Counted from the stretch's first letter, positions 11,500 to 22,855 are shown. The stretch: DNA of 64,000 nucleotides from Diadema setosum (GCA_033980235.1 CM067077.1:2655972-2719971); one strand, 5' to 3'. Notes: generated by a model not told the origin, from the sequence alone. A program made the numbers and translations.

Positions 11500-11667
11500 C
11501 TTCGCTTCTGCTGCCGATGTACAGAAGGCAAGATAGAAATCGTCTGCTATGTTGACCTCGTGAAGATTTAACGTCTGAAGGTTTGGCATGGTGCAGATAC
11601 TCTTGGCGTAAGCCTCTGATGCAGCAGGGGAGATGTCAGGTTCTCCCCAGTGTTCTATTGATTGAAG
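11500..11667 (-). CDS. LRR cassette exon G with mutated splice donor
   Basis: 168 nt and open in the usual frame (LQSIEHWGEPDIS, MPNLQTLNLHEVNIADDFY, TSAAEAK). The donor is the exception: where all other intact copies have GT after the AAG codon, this copy reads AT. A GT six bases downstream (ATATAT then GTATC) could act as a cryptic donor and would add two codons in frame. Otherwise the exon would be skipped. Confidence 0.55.
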
Positions 11668-12603
11668 CTTTGCAGCAACATAATATAAGGAATACATTAT
11701 TGATATGAACATTAATAAATATATATATATATAATAATCTTGCTCATATTTTCTTAAAGATTTGATTTCCTTCTGCTCATCCACTTCAACCCGTTCTCTC
11801 CGTTCTTCCTTCACTCTCCAGTTATCACGTGATCCCCGCACCTATACCCCCAGCGGCTACATACGGTGATAGGACTTTTTCGGTTACTACAGTATTTCCC
11901 AATCTCTTTGCAATAAACTCCCTCTATATTCGTAAAGGAAGTGTTGACCAAGTTCAAACCATTGTTGAAAACTTATCTGTTTACTCAATCCTAGTTTTGT
12001 TACTGTTGTTGTTATTGCTGCTGTTATATCATATACACATAATGCTGTATCTGTCCTCATTTTTTTCCGGATTAATGCACTTAGAAACATCAGTATTACG
12101 CGATAAGGTATCAACTTTAGTGTCATCAATAATAAATGCTACATTCATAAAGCTTATCATAACGCATGCTTTATGTGCTTTATGTGCTTTTATGAGCGCT
12201 CTACCATGGAGATACAAAATATAGACAAACAAATGAATAACAAGTATAACAATCAATCTAATACATACAATAATTAACAAAAAGGGTTATGAATGTTTAT
12301 CTTCATGATGGAAAACGGAAAAAACGGGTTTTCTTTCCATCCCTTCATCATCTCATTTGCATTACGTGATTGTGTCCTATATCAACCTGTCATAAATGTA
12401 GAAAGGTGAAAACTATAAACATATAACATAAACATAAATTATGCTCAAACTATGCAACATCGAAAGAAACAAACTATTGTTTTTAGTCCAACATGACGAA
12501 AACATCGTTTTGTATCTCAATCACGTGTTTGTTTGTTTGCTTGTTTTTTTCATTGCAGGAAGGTTTCCCATACATTGGTAACTAGATGAGGCAAAGAAGA
12601 TAC

Positions 12604-12779
12604 CTTCGCTCCTGCTGCTCATGTAACAAGGGCAAAAAAACAAACAAACACATGTGCTATTTTTACTTTGTATAGGTGTAACGTCTGAAGGTTTGGCATG
12701 GTGCAGATACTCTTACAGGGTAGGACTCTGATACAGCAAGGGAGATGTTATGTCCCTCCAAGTGTATTATTGATTGAAT
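12604..12779 (-). pseudogene. LRR cassette exon H, decayed
   Basis: Homologous to exon B, with a GTATCT donor kept. It contains inserted bases in a CAAACAAAC run and just before the SES segment, so the frame is lost (the start reads GHNISLAVSESYPV and then shifts). The acceptor GCAAAG and leading CTTCAA are also altered, to GCAAAC and ATTCAA. A dead copy. Confidence 0.65.
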
Positions 12780-13199
12780 GTTTGCAGCAAAATAATATAA
12801 GGAATACATTTTTGATACGACCATAAAAAATATATATATAATAATCTTGCTCATATTTATCAAAGATTTGATTTCCTTCAGCTCATCCACTTCAACCCGT
12901 TCTCTCCGTTCTTCCTTCCTACTCTCCAGTTATCACGTGATCCCTGCACCTATACCCGCAGCGGCTACATAATGTGATAGGGCTTTTTCGGTTACTACAG
13001 TATTTCACCATCTCTTTGCAATAAACTCCCTATCTATATTCGTAATAGAAGTGTTGACCAAGTTCAAACCATTGTTGAAAACATATCTGTTTACTCAATC
13101 CTAATTTTGTTATTGTTGTTGTTGTTGCTGCTGTTATATCATATTATGCACATAATGCTGTATCTGTCCTCATTTTTTTTTTTTCTGGCTTAATGCACT

Positions 13200-13765
13200 T
13201 AGAAACAAGGGCGGACGTCCACTTGGGCGCGGACAAGCCCAGGAAGGGTTGCGGAAGCAAATTCTATCATTTCGGCATCCTGTCCGCGTCAGACCCGGAA
13301 TATGTGTGGGAAGAAGACTAGGCGTCCACTAGGGCGCGGACAAGACGCGGACCAGACCCGGAATGCAAATTTGGTATTCCGCACTCCTTCGGCAACCTGT
13401 CCGCACGTTGAACGTGTCCGCTCACTTTCCTAAACATGTCCGGGCGTTTCCGCACCTTCGGGAGAGAGAAAAATTTCCGCGTCCAAATTTTGATCGAGAC
13501 CAAAATTTGGACGCGGAAATGAACTTCCTGACACCTCCGGCGACTTGTCCTGACGATGTCCTGAGGATGTCCCGCTTGTCCGGAACCCTTCCGCTCCTTC
13601 AGCACACGCTCCGGAAAGAATCCCGCGGTGTGGGGAAGCTTCGCGAATGAAAGCGGGAGACACCAGGAATGGTTTAGGACAGCGCGGAGACGATGCGGAT
13701 CTATATATGCAAGTGTCCGGAACCGATGAGGAAATTTTGTGATTCAGACACAAAAATGTCGAATC
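13200..13765. other. GC-rich island with internal hairpin, unknown origin
   Basis: This block is much richer in GC and CpG than its surroundings and interrupts a cassette intron (left boundary just after a cassette CTTAGAAACA landmark). GGCGCGGACAAG occurs twice (near 13228 and 13336), and TCCGGAA and CCGCGTCC motifs recur. Open frames on both strands look like base-composition artefacts. It could be a non-autonomous element or a captured fragment. I do not recognise a family. Confidence 0.5.
13473..13520. repeat. Perfect 20-bp-stem hairpin
   Basis: The arms at 13473-13492 and 13501-13520 are exact inverted copies around an 8-base loop (ATCGAGAC). The stem contains TCCGCGTCCAAATTTTG and its complement. 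Confidence 0.95.
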
Positions 13766-13864
13766 TTTCCGCGAGCGTCATGCCAATGAAACGCAAAATG
13801 AGCAAGAAGGGAGGGGAGGCCCCCATGCAAATATCCCAATGTATATTTCTCAATAAGCCATGAC

Positions 13865-14062
13865 TGTAGACGGTTTAGTCCGGAAACATTTTTATCATAA
13901 CTATTGTTCACATTTTGTGTAAATAACAATACTTATCATCGATTATACGGATTCAAATTTTTACTGTGGTTGTTTCTAAATCCCTAACTCACATTCAAAA
14001 ATTATTTTAAAGCACTAATGCTGGGTTTTTGTTTCATCTGCAAATGGTAAATTATGCCTTTA
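13865..14062 (-). mobile_element. Partial MITE, TTAAAGGCATAA family
   Basis: Reverse-oriented fragment of the repeat seen at 28260-28606 and 39961-40341. Shared landmarks, in plus sense of those copies, are AGATGAAACAAAAACCCAGC, AAATGTGAGTT and the TTAAAGGCATAATTTACC end. Confidence 0.7.
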
Positions 14063-14556
14063 ATCCCAAACAACATCTATGTGATATGCCCTGGGTGTAT
14101 GAATTGTGTATCTATGTTTTACGCGTGTCGTGATGCATGAACGGCCATGAGGTTCCAGTCTATACGTGATGCCGTATATTTGGCGTGTTTCACTTGCTTA
14201 AGACCTCGTCACCGAATTTGACCAATGGTTTCAATTCATTACAAGATTTTTTATGTTATGGTTACGTAGGCCGAGAAATGAGTGCATAAGATCTCAGAAA
14301 AAGAAGACATTTGAAAGACTAAAGGTTGTCATCAATACTGACACAAATACCCTGTGAAGCATGATATACCACTTTGTTACACACACTCTCTCTCACACAC
14401 ACACATGATATGTAGGCCTACATATGAAATACACGCTTCAATGTATTTTTACAACATCAGTCTACACAAATAACGTGTATGCCCGACATGTATATGATAT
14501 ATGTATATATTCAAAGTTGTCCACGTGTATATTATCAAAATACTTTTATGATATTA

Positions 14557-14594
<38 letters not shown>

Positions 14595-15356
14595 TATGTA
14601 TATACTCCTAGATGGGTCATTTGGAAGACATTTCCATTTGTTTTATATGCAAATTTTTATATACATGTTCAATGACAGTCACACCTTTCGTCTAGTGATG
14701 AAGAACAGGTAAATATAAGGAATTTCCGGTCCCAGAAGGCGAAGAAGAAGGTAGTATAGAGACTGTGCCAAAAGCAACCAGAAAGAAGTGAAATCAGCCC
14801 CCTAACTTCCTAGTAAGTTTGTGTTAATTTGATCTTTTCAGAAATTATTTTTCATCTGAGTGACTTTCCTGGTTCATATTACTTACTCTGGTACATTTTC
14901 CTTTATGTTGTTTTCGTATTTTATTTGCAAACAAAATAGGTTGTCCCATGTGACAGCCCAGCTGAAAAATCACAAAAGTAGGTGGAAGTACACTCATAAA
15001 AAAAGCATAGAATTTTTGGCTAAATGTTAATGTATTATATAAACATGAACAAGTTGTTATTCATACGTAAATGCTTTCTAATGATTCAACATATTAGAAC
15101 AAAAGACAAATTCATCACACTAAAAAGCATGAATTCATATTGCTAAGATATACCTGTGGTCTCATTACAATGTTATATATTTGAAGCCCAAAATAACAAT
15201 GAAAGCTAAAGATGATGGAGGACAATAAAGATATTTCTGTCACTTCAAAATTCAAGTGAAATGAGAGAAAAAGCAATAAATCATGAACTCGAAAAAGTGT
15301 TAAATTTCTGTCTTTCTTTTTTTTTTTTTTGCTGAGTGTATATATTCAAGTACACA
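14063..15356. other. No gene recognised; microsatellites
   Basis: AT-rich sequence with CA/CT runs near 14382-14404 and a (TA)n run at 14558-14592. The segment around 14910-14970 is a diverged direct repeat of 15830-15885 (both contain GACAGCCCAGCTGAA), so the MITE between them may lie inside an older duplication. Confidence 0.4.
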
Positions 15357-15744
15357 TTAAAGGGATCGTATAGTTTTGGTTGAGACCTAATTTCAGGTTT
15401 CTAACATTTTTGGTGAGATAATGAGAAACCTCTTATGAAATATGAAAGAGCATGTAATTCCATGAGGAATTCAATGTTTATTTGATGAAAATTGGATTTG
15501 AAATGGCTGAGATATCCAAAACAGAGCGATTCTAATAAGTGTGGGACCCACACTTTATTACGATCGCTTTGTTTTACTTTGTTTTTGGATGTTTCAGTCA
15601 TTCCAAACCCGATTTTCATCAAATAAACTTTAAATTCCTCTTAAAATGGTATGCTCTGTACTATTTCATAAGTGTTTTCTTGGTATCTCACAAAAGGTTA
15701 AAAGCCCAATTCTCATCTCCACCAATACTATACCATCCCTTTAA
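15357..15744. mobile_element. Palindromic MITE with TTAA ends (copy 1)
   Basis: Near-palindromic ~390-bp element. The left end reads TTAAAGGGATCGTATAGTTT and the right end is its imperfect reverse complement, finishing CCATCCCTTTAA. The centre is GTGTGGGACCCACAC. TTAA at both ends suggests TTAA-type integration (piggyBac- or Kolobok-like). A second copy lies at 36677-37072 inside FB2. Confidence 0.8.
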
Positions 15745-16317
15745 GCATCACAAATCATTTCAGAAATATTCTTTACCTGAATGATTTTCGTAGTTGTTAT
15801 TACCTAATAATTTTTTCTTCTCTTTTTGTTTTAGTTGCAAATAAACTCGATTGTCCAATTTGACAGCCCAGCTGAACCCCCCCCCCCAAAAAAAAAAGTA
15901 AATTAAAGTAGGTTAAAAATATTTCCCCATTATTCACTTCACTGACAATAGGCTGGTAAGCTCTTAGCATGAATGAATAACAAGTATGACAATCAATCTA
16001 ATACATACAATAATTAACAAAAAGGGTTATGAATATTTATCTTCATGATGGAAAACGGAATAAAAAACGGGTTTTCTTTCCATCCCTTCATCATCTCATT
16101 CGCATTACGTGATCGTGTCCCATATCAACCTGTCATAAATGTAGAAAGGTGAAAACTATAAACATAAAATACTATGCTAAAACTATGCAACATGGACAGA
16201 AACAATCTATTCTTTTTAGTCCAACACGGCGAAAACATCGTTTAGTATCTCAATCACGTGTTTGTTTGTTTGCTTTTTTTTTTCATTGCAGGAAGGTTTC
16301 CCATGCAAAGAAGATAC

Positions 16318-16486
16318 CTTCGCTCCTGCTGCTGATGTAACAAGGGCAAGAAAAAAAAAAATCTGCTATTTTGACTTTGTATAGGTGTAACGTCTGAAGG
16401 TTTGGCATGGTGCAGATACTCTTGGGGTAGGATTCTGATACAGAAGGGGAGATGTTAGGTCCGTAAAGTTGTGTTATTGATTGAAG
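16318..16486 (-). pseudogene. LRR cassette exon I, frameshifted
   Basis: An exon-like block of 169 nt with the usual GCAAAG acceptor and a GTATCT donor. The length is not a multiple of three: an A-run (about 16350-16361) and a shortened segment near 16424-16445 shift the frame. It belongs to the B/H subgroup and is probably a dead copy. Confidence 0.65.
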
Positions 16487-16523
16487 CTTTGCTGCAACAA
16501 AATATAAGAAATTAAAAAAAAAG

Positions 16524-16651
16524 TGATTGAGATACTAAATGATATTTTCGCCGGGTTGGACTTCAAAGAATAGTTTGTTTCTTTCCATGTCACATAGTCT
16601 TAGCAAAGCATTTCATGTTTATCGTTTTCAACTTTATACGTATATGACAGG
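16524..16651 (+). repeat. Inverted copy of cassette intron, left of FB1
   Basis: Reverse complement of the cassette block around 16150-16255 (AGTCCAACACGG, ATGGAAAGAAACA and related landmarks). With 19935-20570 it forms one continuous inverted cassette intron, into which FB1 has been inserted. Confidence 0.85.
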
Positions 16652-16659
16652 TGTATCAC

Positions 16660-17760
16660 CCCTAAATGTAATATCAACGCTAAATGTAATATCGACCCTA
16701 AGTGTAATACACCTTAACCCTAAATGTAATAACAACCCTAAAAGTAATACATTTTAACGCTAAATGTAATAATCGAGTCAACCCTAAATGTAATACATTT
16801 TAACCCTAAATGTAATAACCGGAGACAACCCTAAATGTAATACATGTCAACCCTAAATGTTATATCGACCCTAAATGTAATACATGTCAACCCTAAATGT
16901 AATATCGACCCTAAATGTAATACTTTTTAACCCTATATGTAATATCGACCCTAAATGTAATACATGTCAACCCTAAATGATATATCGACCCTAAATGTAA
17001 TGCTTTTTAACCCTAAATGTAATATCGACCCTAAATGTAATACATCTTAACCCTAAATGTAATATCGACCCTAAATGTAATACACCTTAACCCTAAATGT
17101 AATAACAACCCTTAATGTAATACATTTTAACGCTAAATGTAATAATCGAGTCAACCCTAAATGTAATACATTTTAACCCTAAATGTAATAACCGGAGACA
17201 ACCCTAAATGTAATACATGTCAACCCTAAATGTAATATCGACCCTAAATGTAATACATGTCAACCCTAAATGTAATATCGACCATAAATGTAATACATGT
17301 CAACCCTAAATGTAATATCGACCCTAAATGTAATACATGTCAACCCTAAATGTAATATCGACCCTAAATGTAATACATGTCAACCCTAAATGTAATGTCG
17401 ACCCTAAATGTAATACATGTCAACCCTAAATGTAATATCGACCCTAAATGTAATACTTTTTAACACTAAATGTAATATCGACCCTAAATTTAATACATCT
17501 TAACCCTAAATGTAATATCGACCCTAAATGTAATACACCTTAACCCTAAATGTAATAACAACCCTAAATGTAATACATTTCAACCCTAGATGTAATATCG
17601 ACCCTAAATGTAATACATCTTAACGCTAAATGTAATAACAACCCTAAATGTAATACATTTTAACGCTAAATGTAATAACAATCCTAAATGTAATTCATGT
17701 CAACCCTATAAATGTGATACATCTTGACGCTTAATGTAATTACCACCCTAAATGTAAAAA
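16660..17760 (+). repeat. FB1 left outer array (CCCTAAATGTAATA units)
   Basis: Several dozen units alternate between an 18-bp form ending ATATCGA and a 22-bp form ending ACATGTCAA, with larger blocks (CGAGTCAA, CCGGAGACAA) that themselves recur every few hundred bases. This points to higher-order duplication of unit groups. Confidence 0.95.
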
Positions 17761-18834
17761 CCTCATTATAGAGAGTGTAACCAACGCAGAATATCGGGCA
17801 AAAGGTCAGGGGGTATATATGAAGGGGATATGACGCAACTTTTTACAGCACTCTTGAAAGAACAGCAATAGTTGCTTAGATTTGTTTTTGTTGTTTACCC
17901 AGGTAAAGACCACACAGTCTTATTAATTCCTTTGTTTGCTGCAAAGTTAATTAGGTACATTTGACATAGTTTTTCTTTTTAATCTATACCTTTATCATAC
18001 AATCACATAAACATTTTGTATTCCAAGTGTTCATGTTAGTTTAAAGTTTTGATGAAAAAGAAAAGAAAGGGCAAAAATTCTCTGCAAGGAAATTCTGAAT
18101 ATAAATAATATTGCAAGAAAAAGAAATATACCTACTCATGAAACGGGATGATAGAGCGAGTAGATTGAGAAAATTAGAAATTAGAAAGATTTAGAAAGAT
18201 TTCGCAAATTCTTTACGAACCATCATTATCTGATATGTAATGTTTCAATGACGAAATAGCTGTCACACATTGACATGGCAGCAAATCACTGTCTGAAATA
18301 TCAGCCTCATGACATTGTTCACCGGTACTCCTGGTAATCAGTACTATACTTAGTGACACGAAACTGGGACAGTTGGTCGTGGGGGGGGGGGGGGTACACG
18401 AAATAAATTAAAAAATGCCAGTAAAGCAAAAAGAAATAGATGTTTTTTTTATCATCTTTGAGTCACCATTTGTATATTGACTTTTCTATGATATGTAAAT
18501 GTATGAGTAAGGCAAACTGACTTAACTTTTGCCCATTTTTTTCTTTTTCAACAAAACTCTAAGCAATAATGAACACTGAATAAAGATTGGAATACAAAAT
18601 GTTTATGTGATAGTATGATATTTAAGAACTATGTCACATGGACCTAATTAACTTTGCAGCAAACAATAGATTTAATATGACTGTGTGATTTTTACCTGGG
18701 TAAACAACAAAAACAAGTCTAAGCAACTATTGCCGTTCTTTCAAGAGTGCGAGAGAAGATTGCGTCATAATTATCTCCTTCGTATACCCCCTGACATTTT
18801 GCCCGATATTCTGCGTTGCTTACCCTCTCTATAA

Positions 18835-19925
18835 TCAGGTGTATTGCATTTAAGGTCGTAATTACATTAAGCGTTGAATGTATTATATCTAATAGGGTTG
18901 ACATGAATTACATTAAGTATTTTTATTACATTTAGCGTTAAAATGTATTACATTTAGGGTTGTTATTACATTTAGCGTTAAGATGTATTGCATTTAGGGT
19001 CGATGTTACATTTAGCGTTGACATGTATTACATTTAGGGTCGATATTACATTTAGGGTTGTTATTACATTTAGGGTTAAGGTGTATTACATTTAGGGTCG
19101 ATATTACGTTCAGGGTTAAGATGTATTACATTTAGGGTCGATATTACATTTAGGGTTAAAAAGCATTACATTTAGGGTCGATATTACATTTAGGTTTGAC
19201 ATGTATTACATTTAGGGTCGATATTACATTTAGGGTTAAAAAGTATTACATTTAGGGTCGATATTACATTTAGGGTTGACATGTATTACATTAATATTTT
19301 AGGGTCGATATTACATTTAGGGTTGACATGTTTTACATTTAGGGTCGATATTACATTTAGGGTTGACATGTATTACATTTAGGGTTGTCTCCGGTTATTA
19401 CATTTAGGGTTAAAATGTATTACATTTAGGGTTGACTCGATTATTACATTTAGCGTTAAAATGTATTACATTTAGGGTTGTTATTACATTTAGGGTTAAG
19501 GTGTATTACATTTAGGGTCGATATTACATTTAGAGTTAAGATGTATTACATTTAGGGTCGATATTACATTTAGGGTTAAAAAGTATTACATTTAGGGTCG
19601 ATATTACATTTAGGGTTGACATGTATTACATTTAGGGTCGATATTACATTTAGGGTTAAAAATTATTACATTTAGGGTCGATATTACATTTAGGGTTGAC
19701 ATGTATTACATTTAGGGTCGATATTACATTTAGGGTTGACATGTATTACATTTAGGGTTGTCTCCGGTTATTACATTTAGGGTTAAAATGTATTACATTT
19801 AGGGTTGACTCGATTATTACATTTAGCGTTAAAATGTATTACATTTAGGGTTGTTATTACATTTAGGGTTAAGGTGTATTACCTTTAGGGTCGATATTAC
19901 ATTTAGCGTTGATATTACATGTAGG
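18835..19925 (-). repeat. FB1 right outer array, inverted
   Basis: Reverse complement of the left array (TTACATTTAGGG units), with the same CTCCGG and GACTCGA spacers in mirrored order but not base-for-base identical. The two arms have diverged or undergone separate repeat gain and loss. Confidence 0.95.
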
Positions 19926-19934
19926 GGTGATACA

Positions 19935-20570
19935 ACAGGTTGATATGGGACACAATCACTTAAAGTGAATGAGATGATGAAAGGATGGAAAGAAAACCCT
20001 CTTTTTTCGTTTTCCATCATTAAAAGGGATGGCTAGTAACTGATCAGTGGGAATCAGTGGGAATGCTGGAGGATGATTGTTCCAATCCTTGTGGGATTCA
20101 TTTAAGAGTACACTATATATCTATTCTTGTGTGAAAATTATTTGCTTCAGAATGGTCTCATATTCAAGTAATGTGCAGTAGCCTTCCCCTGTAAGATAAT
20201 TATTTGTAACCCCTTATTGTAATACTTGTTATTCATTTGTTTGCTTGAATTTTGTACCTGAATTGTACAGCGCATATAGAAGCATGTGTTTTTTTAAGCG
20301 GTTTATGAATGTAGCATTTATTATTGATGAAACTAAAGTTGATTCCTTATATAGCGCGTAATGCTGACGTTTATAAGCGCATTAATCCGGGGGGAAAAAT
20401 GAGGTAAGAAACAGCATCATGTGCATAACAATAGCAACAACAAAATCAACAAAATTAGGATTTAGTAAATAGATAAGTTTTCAACAATGATTTGAACTTG
20501 TCAACACTTAAATTACGAATATAGATTTGTTTGTTTGTTTTTTGGCAGAGAGATGGGGAAATAACCGATA
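19935..20570 (+). repeat. Inverted copy of cassette intron, right of FB1
   Basis: Continues the inverted cassette interrupted by FB1: GGTTGATATGGGACAC, then a GTTTTCCATCAT block, then GTAATACTTGTTATTCATTTG and TTTATGAATGTAGCATTTATT, all reverse complements of cassette landmarks. It is interrupted at 20020-20194 by a MITE. At about 20570 the orientation switches back: a scrambled direct piece, including a decayed exon head (GATTGGAGCTTTGC at about 20663), runs to 20740. Confidence 0.8.
20020..20194. mobile_element. Short MITE, AAAGGGGATGGCTAGTA family (copy 1)
   Basis: About 170 bp, left end TTAAAAGGGATGGCTAGTA and right end AGCCTTCCCCTGTAA, an imperfect inverted pair. The internal landmark GGGAATCAGTGGGAATG and the TGGTCTCATATTCA block recur at 47715 and 52322. 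It interrupts the inverted cassette intron. Confidence 0.7.
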
Positions 20571-20739
20571 TAAGGAATACACTAATGATATGACCCTTTC
20601 AGAAATATATGACCACATAAATTCACTTCTTCAATTCCCTCACTAACTAACTGTGTTCTGTTGATTGGAGCTTTGCATCAATATATACATTAATGATATG
20701 ACGAAGGAATACAATAATGATATGACCATTACAACCACC

Positions 20740-21000
20740 GTAATCGCCCCAACTATGCGATCTGCCAAGTTATATGAAAACGGTACAAGTATAAAGATTC
20801 ATGCGCAGTTTTGATGCACATTGATTTAACTTAATAAACCATCGATACGTCATAATACCGTTGAAATAAATGATTCGTAAATTTCCCGGCAAAGTTTCTA
20901 CATTTCCCGTCAAAACTGAATGTTTTTACAATTTCCGTCGATGCCATTTCCAAAATTTGTACATTTCCCGGGGAGGCGTTTGTTCATTTCCCTCCCGTTG
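20740..21000. mobile_element. Degenerate relic of an FB2-type arm
   Basis: ATTTCCCGGCAAAG, CATTTCCCGTCAAAACTGAA and CATTTCCCGGGGAGGCGTTTG follow one another. These match, with decay, the right outer array of FB2 (about 39035-39190), and a CATGCGCAGTTTTGAT sequence precedes them as it does in FB2 at 38948. A TTGTACA remains near 21000, but I find no duplication. Confidence 0.6.
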
Positions 21001-22201
21001 TACAAATCTTCGTGTTTGTATTATACAAGGCTCAACATGAATGAGGGCTACACACTTCATGGCAGAGGTATGAAAAAAATGATCATTTTGTATCTCATTT
21101 TCATTATTCAGTTGTCACTGATACCATCGTTGTGAAAACATTAAAAACTACCATTTTATATTTTTTGCAGAATTTTTGCAACATTTTCATCCATTACTTT
21201 TACACACTGCCTCGTCCTCTTTTGTTGTTGTTGTTGTTTTTTTGGCAGTTAGCATTGACATGCGTTGGACATTTCCTTCAATAAAAATGAGCTGAAGTAA
21301 AAAGAAAAAAAAAATCGGCAAATAAAAAAATAAAGGCGTAGGGAGAAGAATAATGTATTGTTTTTATCCGAAAAGAAAATTCTCAGATAACTGAATAGAG
21401 GATATGGCAAAGACCTGTACACTTTTAGTGCTTTTTTCTCTCCGGGGTTGGTATGATCTGTATATTGTGCTACAAATGAACTTTAACCTGTCTACTTAGG
21501 TTTCTCTGCTGAAAAAGATGGATAGCCGACGATTACAGACCGGATATAGCACGAATAGATTCATAGACAGTCAAATACAATACCGCGTTTATGCCCTCTA
21601 AATTCAGCAACATTTTTTTTTCTTTTCAAACGGATTAGATAGCATTATTTCACAACGTTCATGGGGCTCACAAGATGATAGGGTTACACATGCCCAAATC
21701 ATCTGGTTTTATGGTTTTGTGATATAATAACATAGGATATTCTGTAACTTTTCTTTTCCTATCTCTCTCAACATAGGCCTAATATTTTCTATGATTATGC
21801 ATAACACCTAAAAATTTGATCTCAAGTGTACTGTAAAAAAAAGTTACATCTTTGATATATAAGTATGATGAGTTTTTTTATTGTCTGTTGTACACGTCAG
21901 TCTTGTCAGTATATGAATGATTTTAATTTTCAGTATCTTTTTTTTTTCTTGCATAAACACAGACGAATTGTATGAATATAGTTTAAAGGAATGAATTAAT
22001 CATTAAGTCAGGGGGGGGGGGGAGAAGGGAATTGGGGTAAAACAACATAACCTTGTGACTGTAGTTCTTTTGAACGCAAACTACATACCACATGGAATAC
22101 CAAGGAGGCAAATCCTGAGATGGTCTAAGACCATGGAAGAACGAGTAAATACATATCCCCTCTTTTCATGACAAAACAAGCTTTACCGATTGTGAGCAAA
22201 A
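21001..22201. other. No gene recognised
   Basis: AT-rich intron-like sequence on the minus-strand gene's path, with a poly-G run at 22011-22022. No exon with flanking splice sites seen. Confidence 0.4.
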
Positions 22202-22855
22202 TGACCTTGCATCACAAAACAAACAAAAAGTTACACACACTGATTTTGTGTGAGGACTGAAAACATCTTGACTTTTCCATATTTCTGAAAGAGCAAGTCT
22301 TCTTCTACAATATGATAAAATTTGGGATCATAAACGGGCAGAAAAGTGTGTTTTTAGCATATTATCTAATTTTCTTTTGTTTGCAAAAAGTGTGATGAAA
22401 TATGGCTTTAGATTATTCTTTTCATTTCTTAAAAACCTTGTACACACTCTTCACTTTCAACTCCTATAACTTTTGAAAGGATGATGCTACTACTTGGAAA
22501 GTTGACATTAATTAAGGACGGAGTGTGTTGATAAGGCAAGCTTAATTTCAGTTTAATCTAATAATTCATTCGTTGCTGTTACTCTGGTGGTTTTCATCCT
22601 GTTTTTTCTCCCATTCATGGCACAGCCAGCACGGCTTGGTGAAGATAAGCGCTTGAAAAGACACGGTACTTCAGAGTCTCTTTTCTCAGTTCACACTTTT
22701 CCTGAGTGTGCGGTTTCTGTGCAATATTTAGATAGATTAGAAGAGTCCATTTGATTTGAGTTATACAAGCCTTTAAAGCTTAAAGGCTGCTCTTTCAGAA
22801 TATGCTCTTAATTTCATGTCTGGCGATTTTCTGTTTGTTTTGTGATGCAGGGTAA
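22202..22855. mobile_element. MITE with TGACC-TGCA..CAAAACAAACAAA ends (copy 1)
   Basis: Inverted ends: CTTGCATCACAAAACAAACA on the left against TGTTTGTTTTGTGATGCAGG on the right. The interior matches 63005-63705 in opposite orientation, with shared blocks such as TCTGAAAGAGCA, ACTCTTCACTTTCAACTC and CACGGCTTGGTGAAGA. No coding frame. Confidence 0.75.

Larger units (their letters stand above)
4790..16520 (-). repeat. Array of nine LRR-exon cassettes with shared intron sequence
   Basis: About 11.7 kb is built from roughly 1.1-kb cassettes. Each has one LRR exon followed by shared intron blocks that recur in fixed order (landmarks GTTTGTTTGTTTG, CCATATCAACCTGTCATAAA, AATAATAAATGCTACATTC, CTTCAACCCGTTCTCTCC). 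The exons lie on the minus strand and are phase 0 at both ends, so copies can be added or lost without breaking frame. Cassettes are lettered A to I from left to right. B-F look functional; G has a mutated donor; A, H and I are broken. Copy age varies from nearly identical (C-E) to strongly diverged (H, I). The array sits downstream of the NACHT gene in the same orientation and probably supplies its LRR domain. Confidence 0.85.
16652..19934. mobile_element. FB1: 3.3-kb fold-back element
   Basis: Two arms of about 1.4 kb in inverted orientation around a ~430-bp loop (roughly 18090-18520). Ends are TGTATCACCCCTA and TAGGGGTGATACA. A 5-bp duplication ACAGG lies at 16647-16651 and 19935-19939. 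The outer part of each arm is a tandem array of an 18-22-bp unit around CCCTAAATGTAATA (16660-17760 and 18835-19925). The inner part is a unique inverted segment (17770-18085 against 18525-18830). No coding sequence. Cassette introns elsewhere keep the empty site (ATGACAGGTTGATATGG in the same sense), which proves insertion. The structure resembles sea urchin TU elements. Confidence 0.92.

Noticed and set aside
13363..13650. Overlapping long frames on both strands in the GC-rich block
   Set aside because: Frames open simultaneously on both strands reflect GC-rich composition and inverted repeats, not genes.
16660..19925. CCCTAAATG repeats as an interstitial telomere
   Set aside because: CCCTAA is present, but the unit is 18-22 bp with a fixed AAATGTAATA core, arranged as two inverted arms with a target duplication. 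It is a transposon array.
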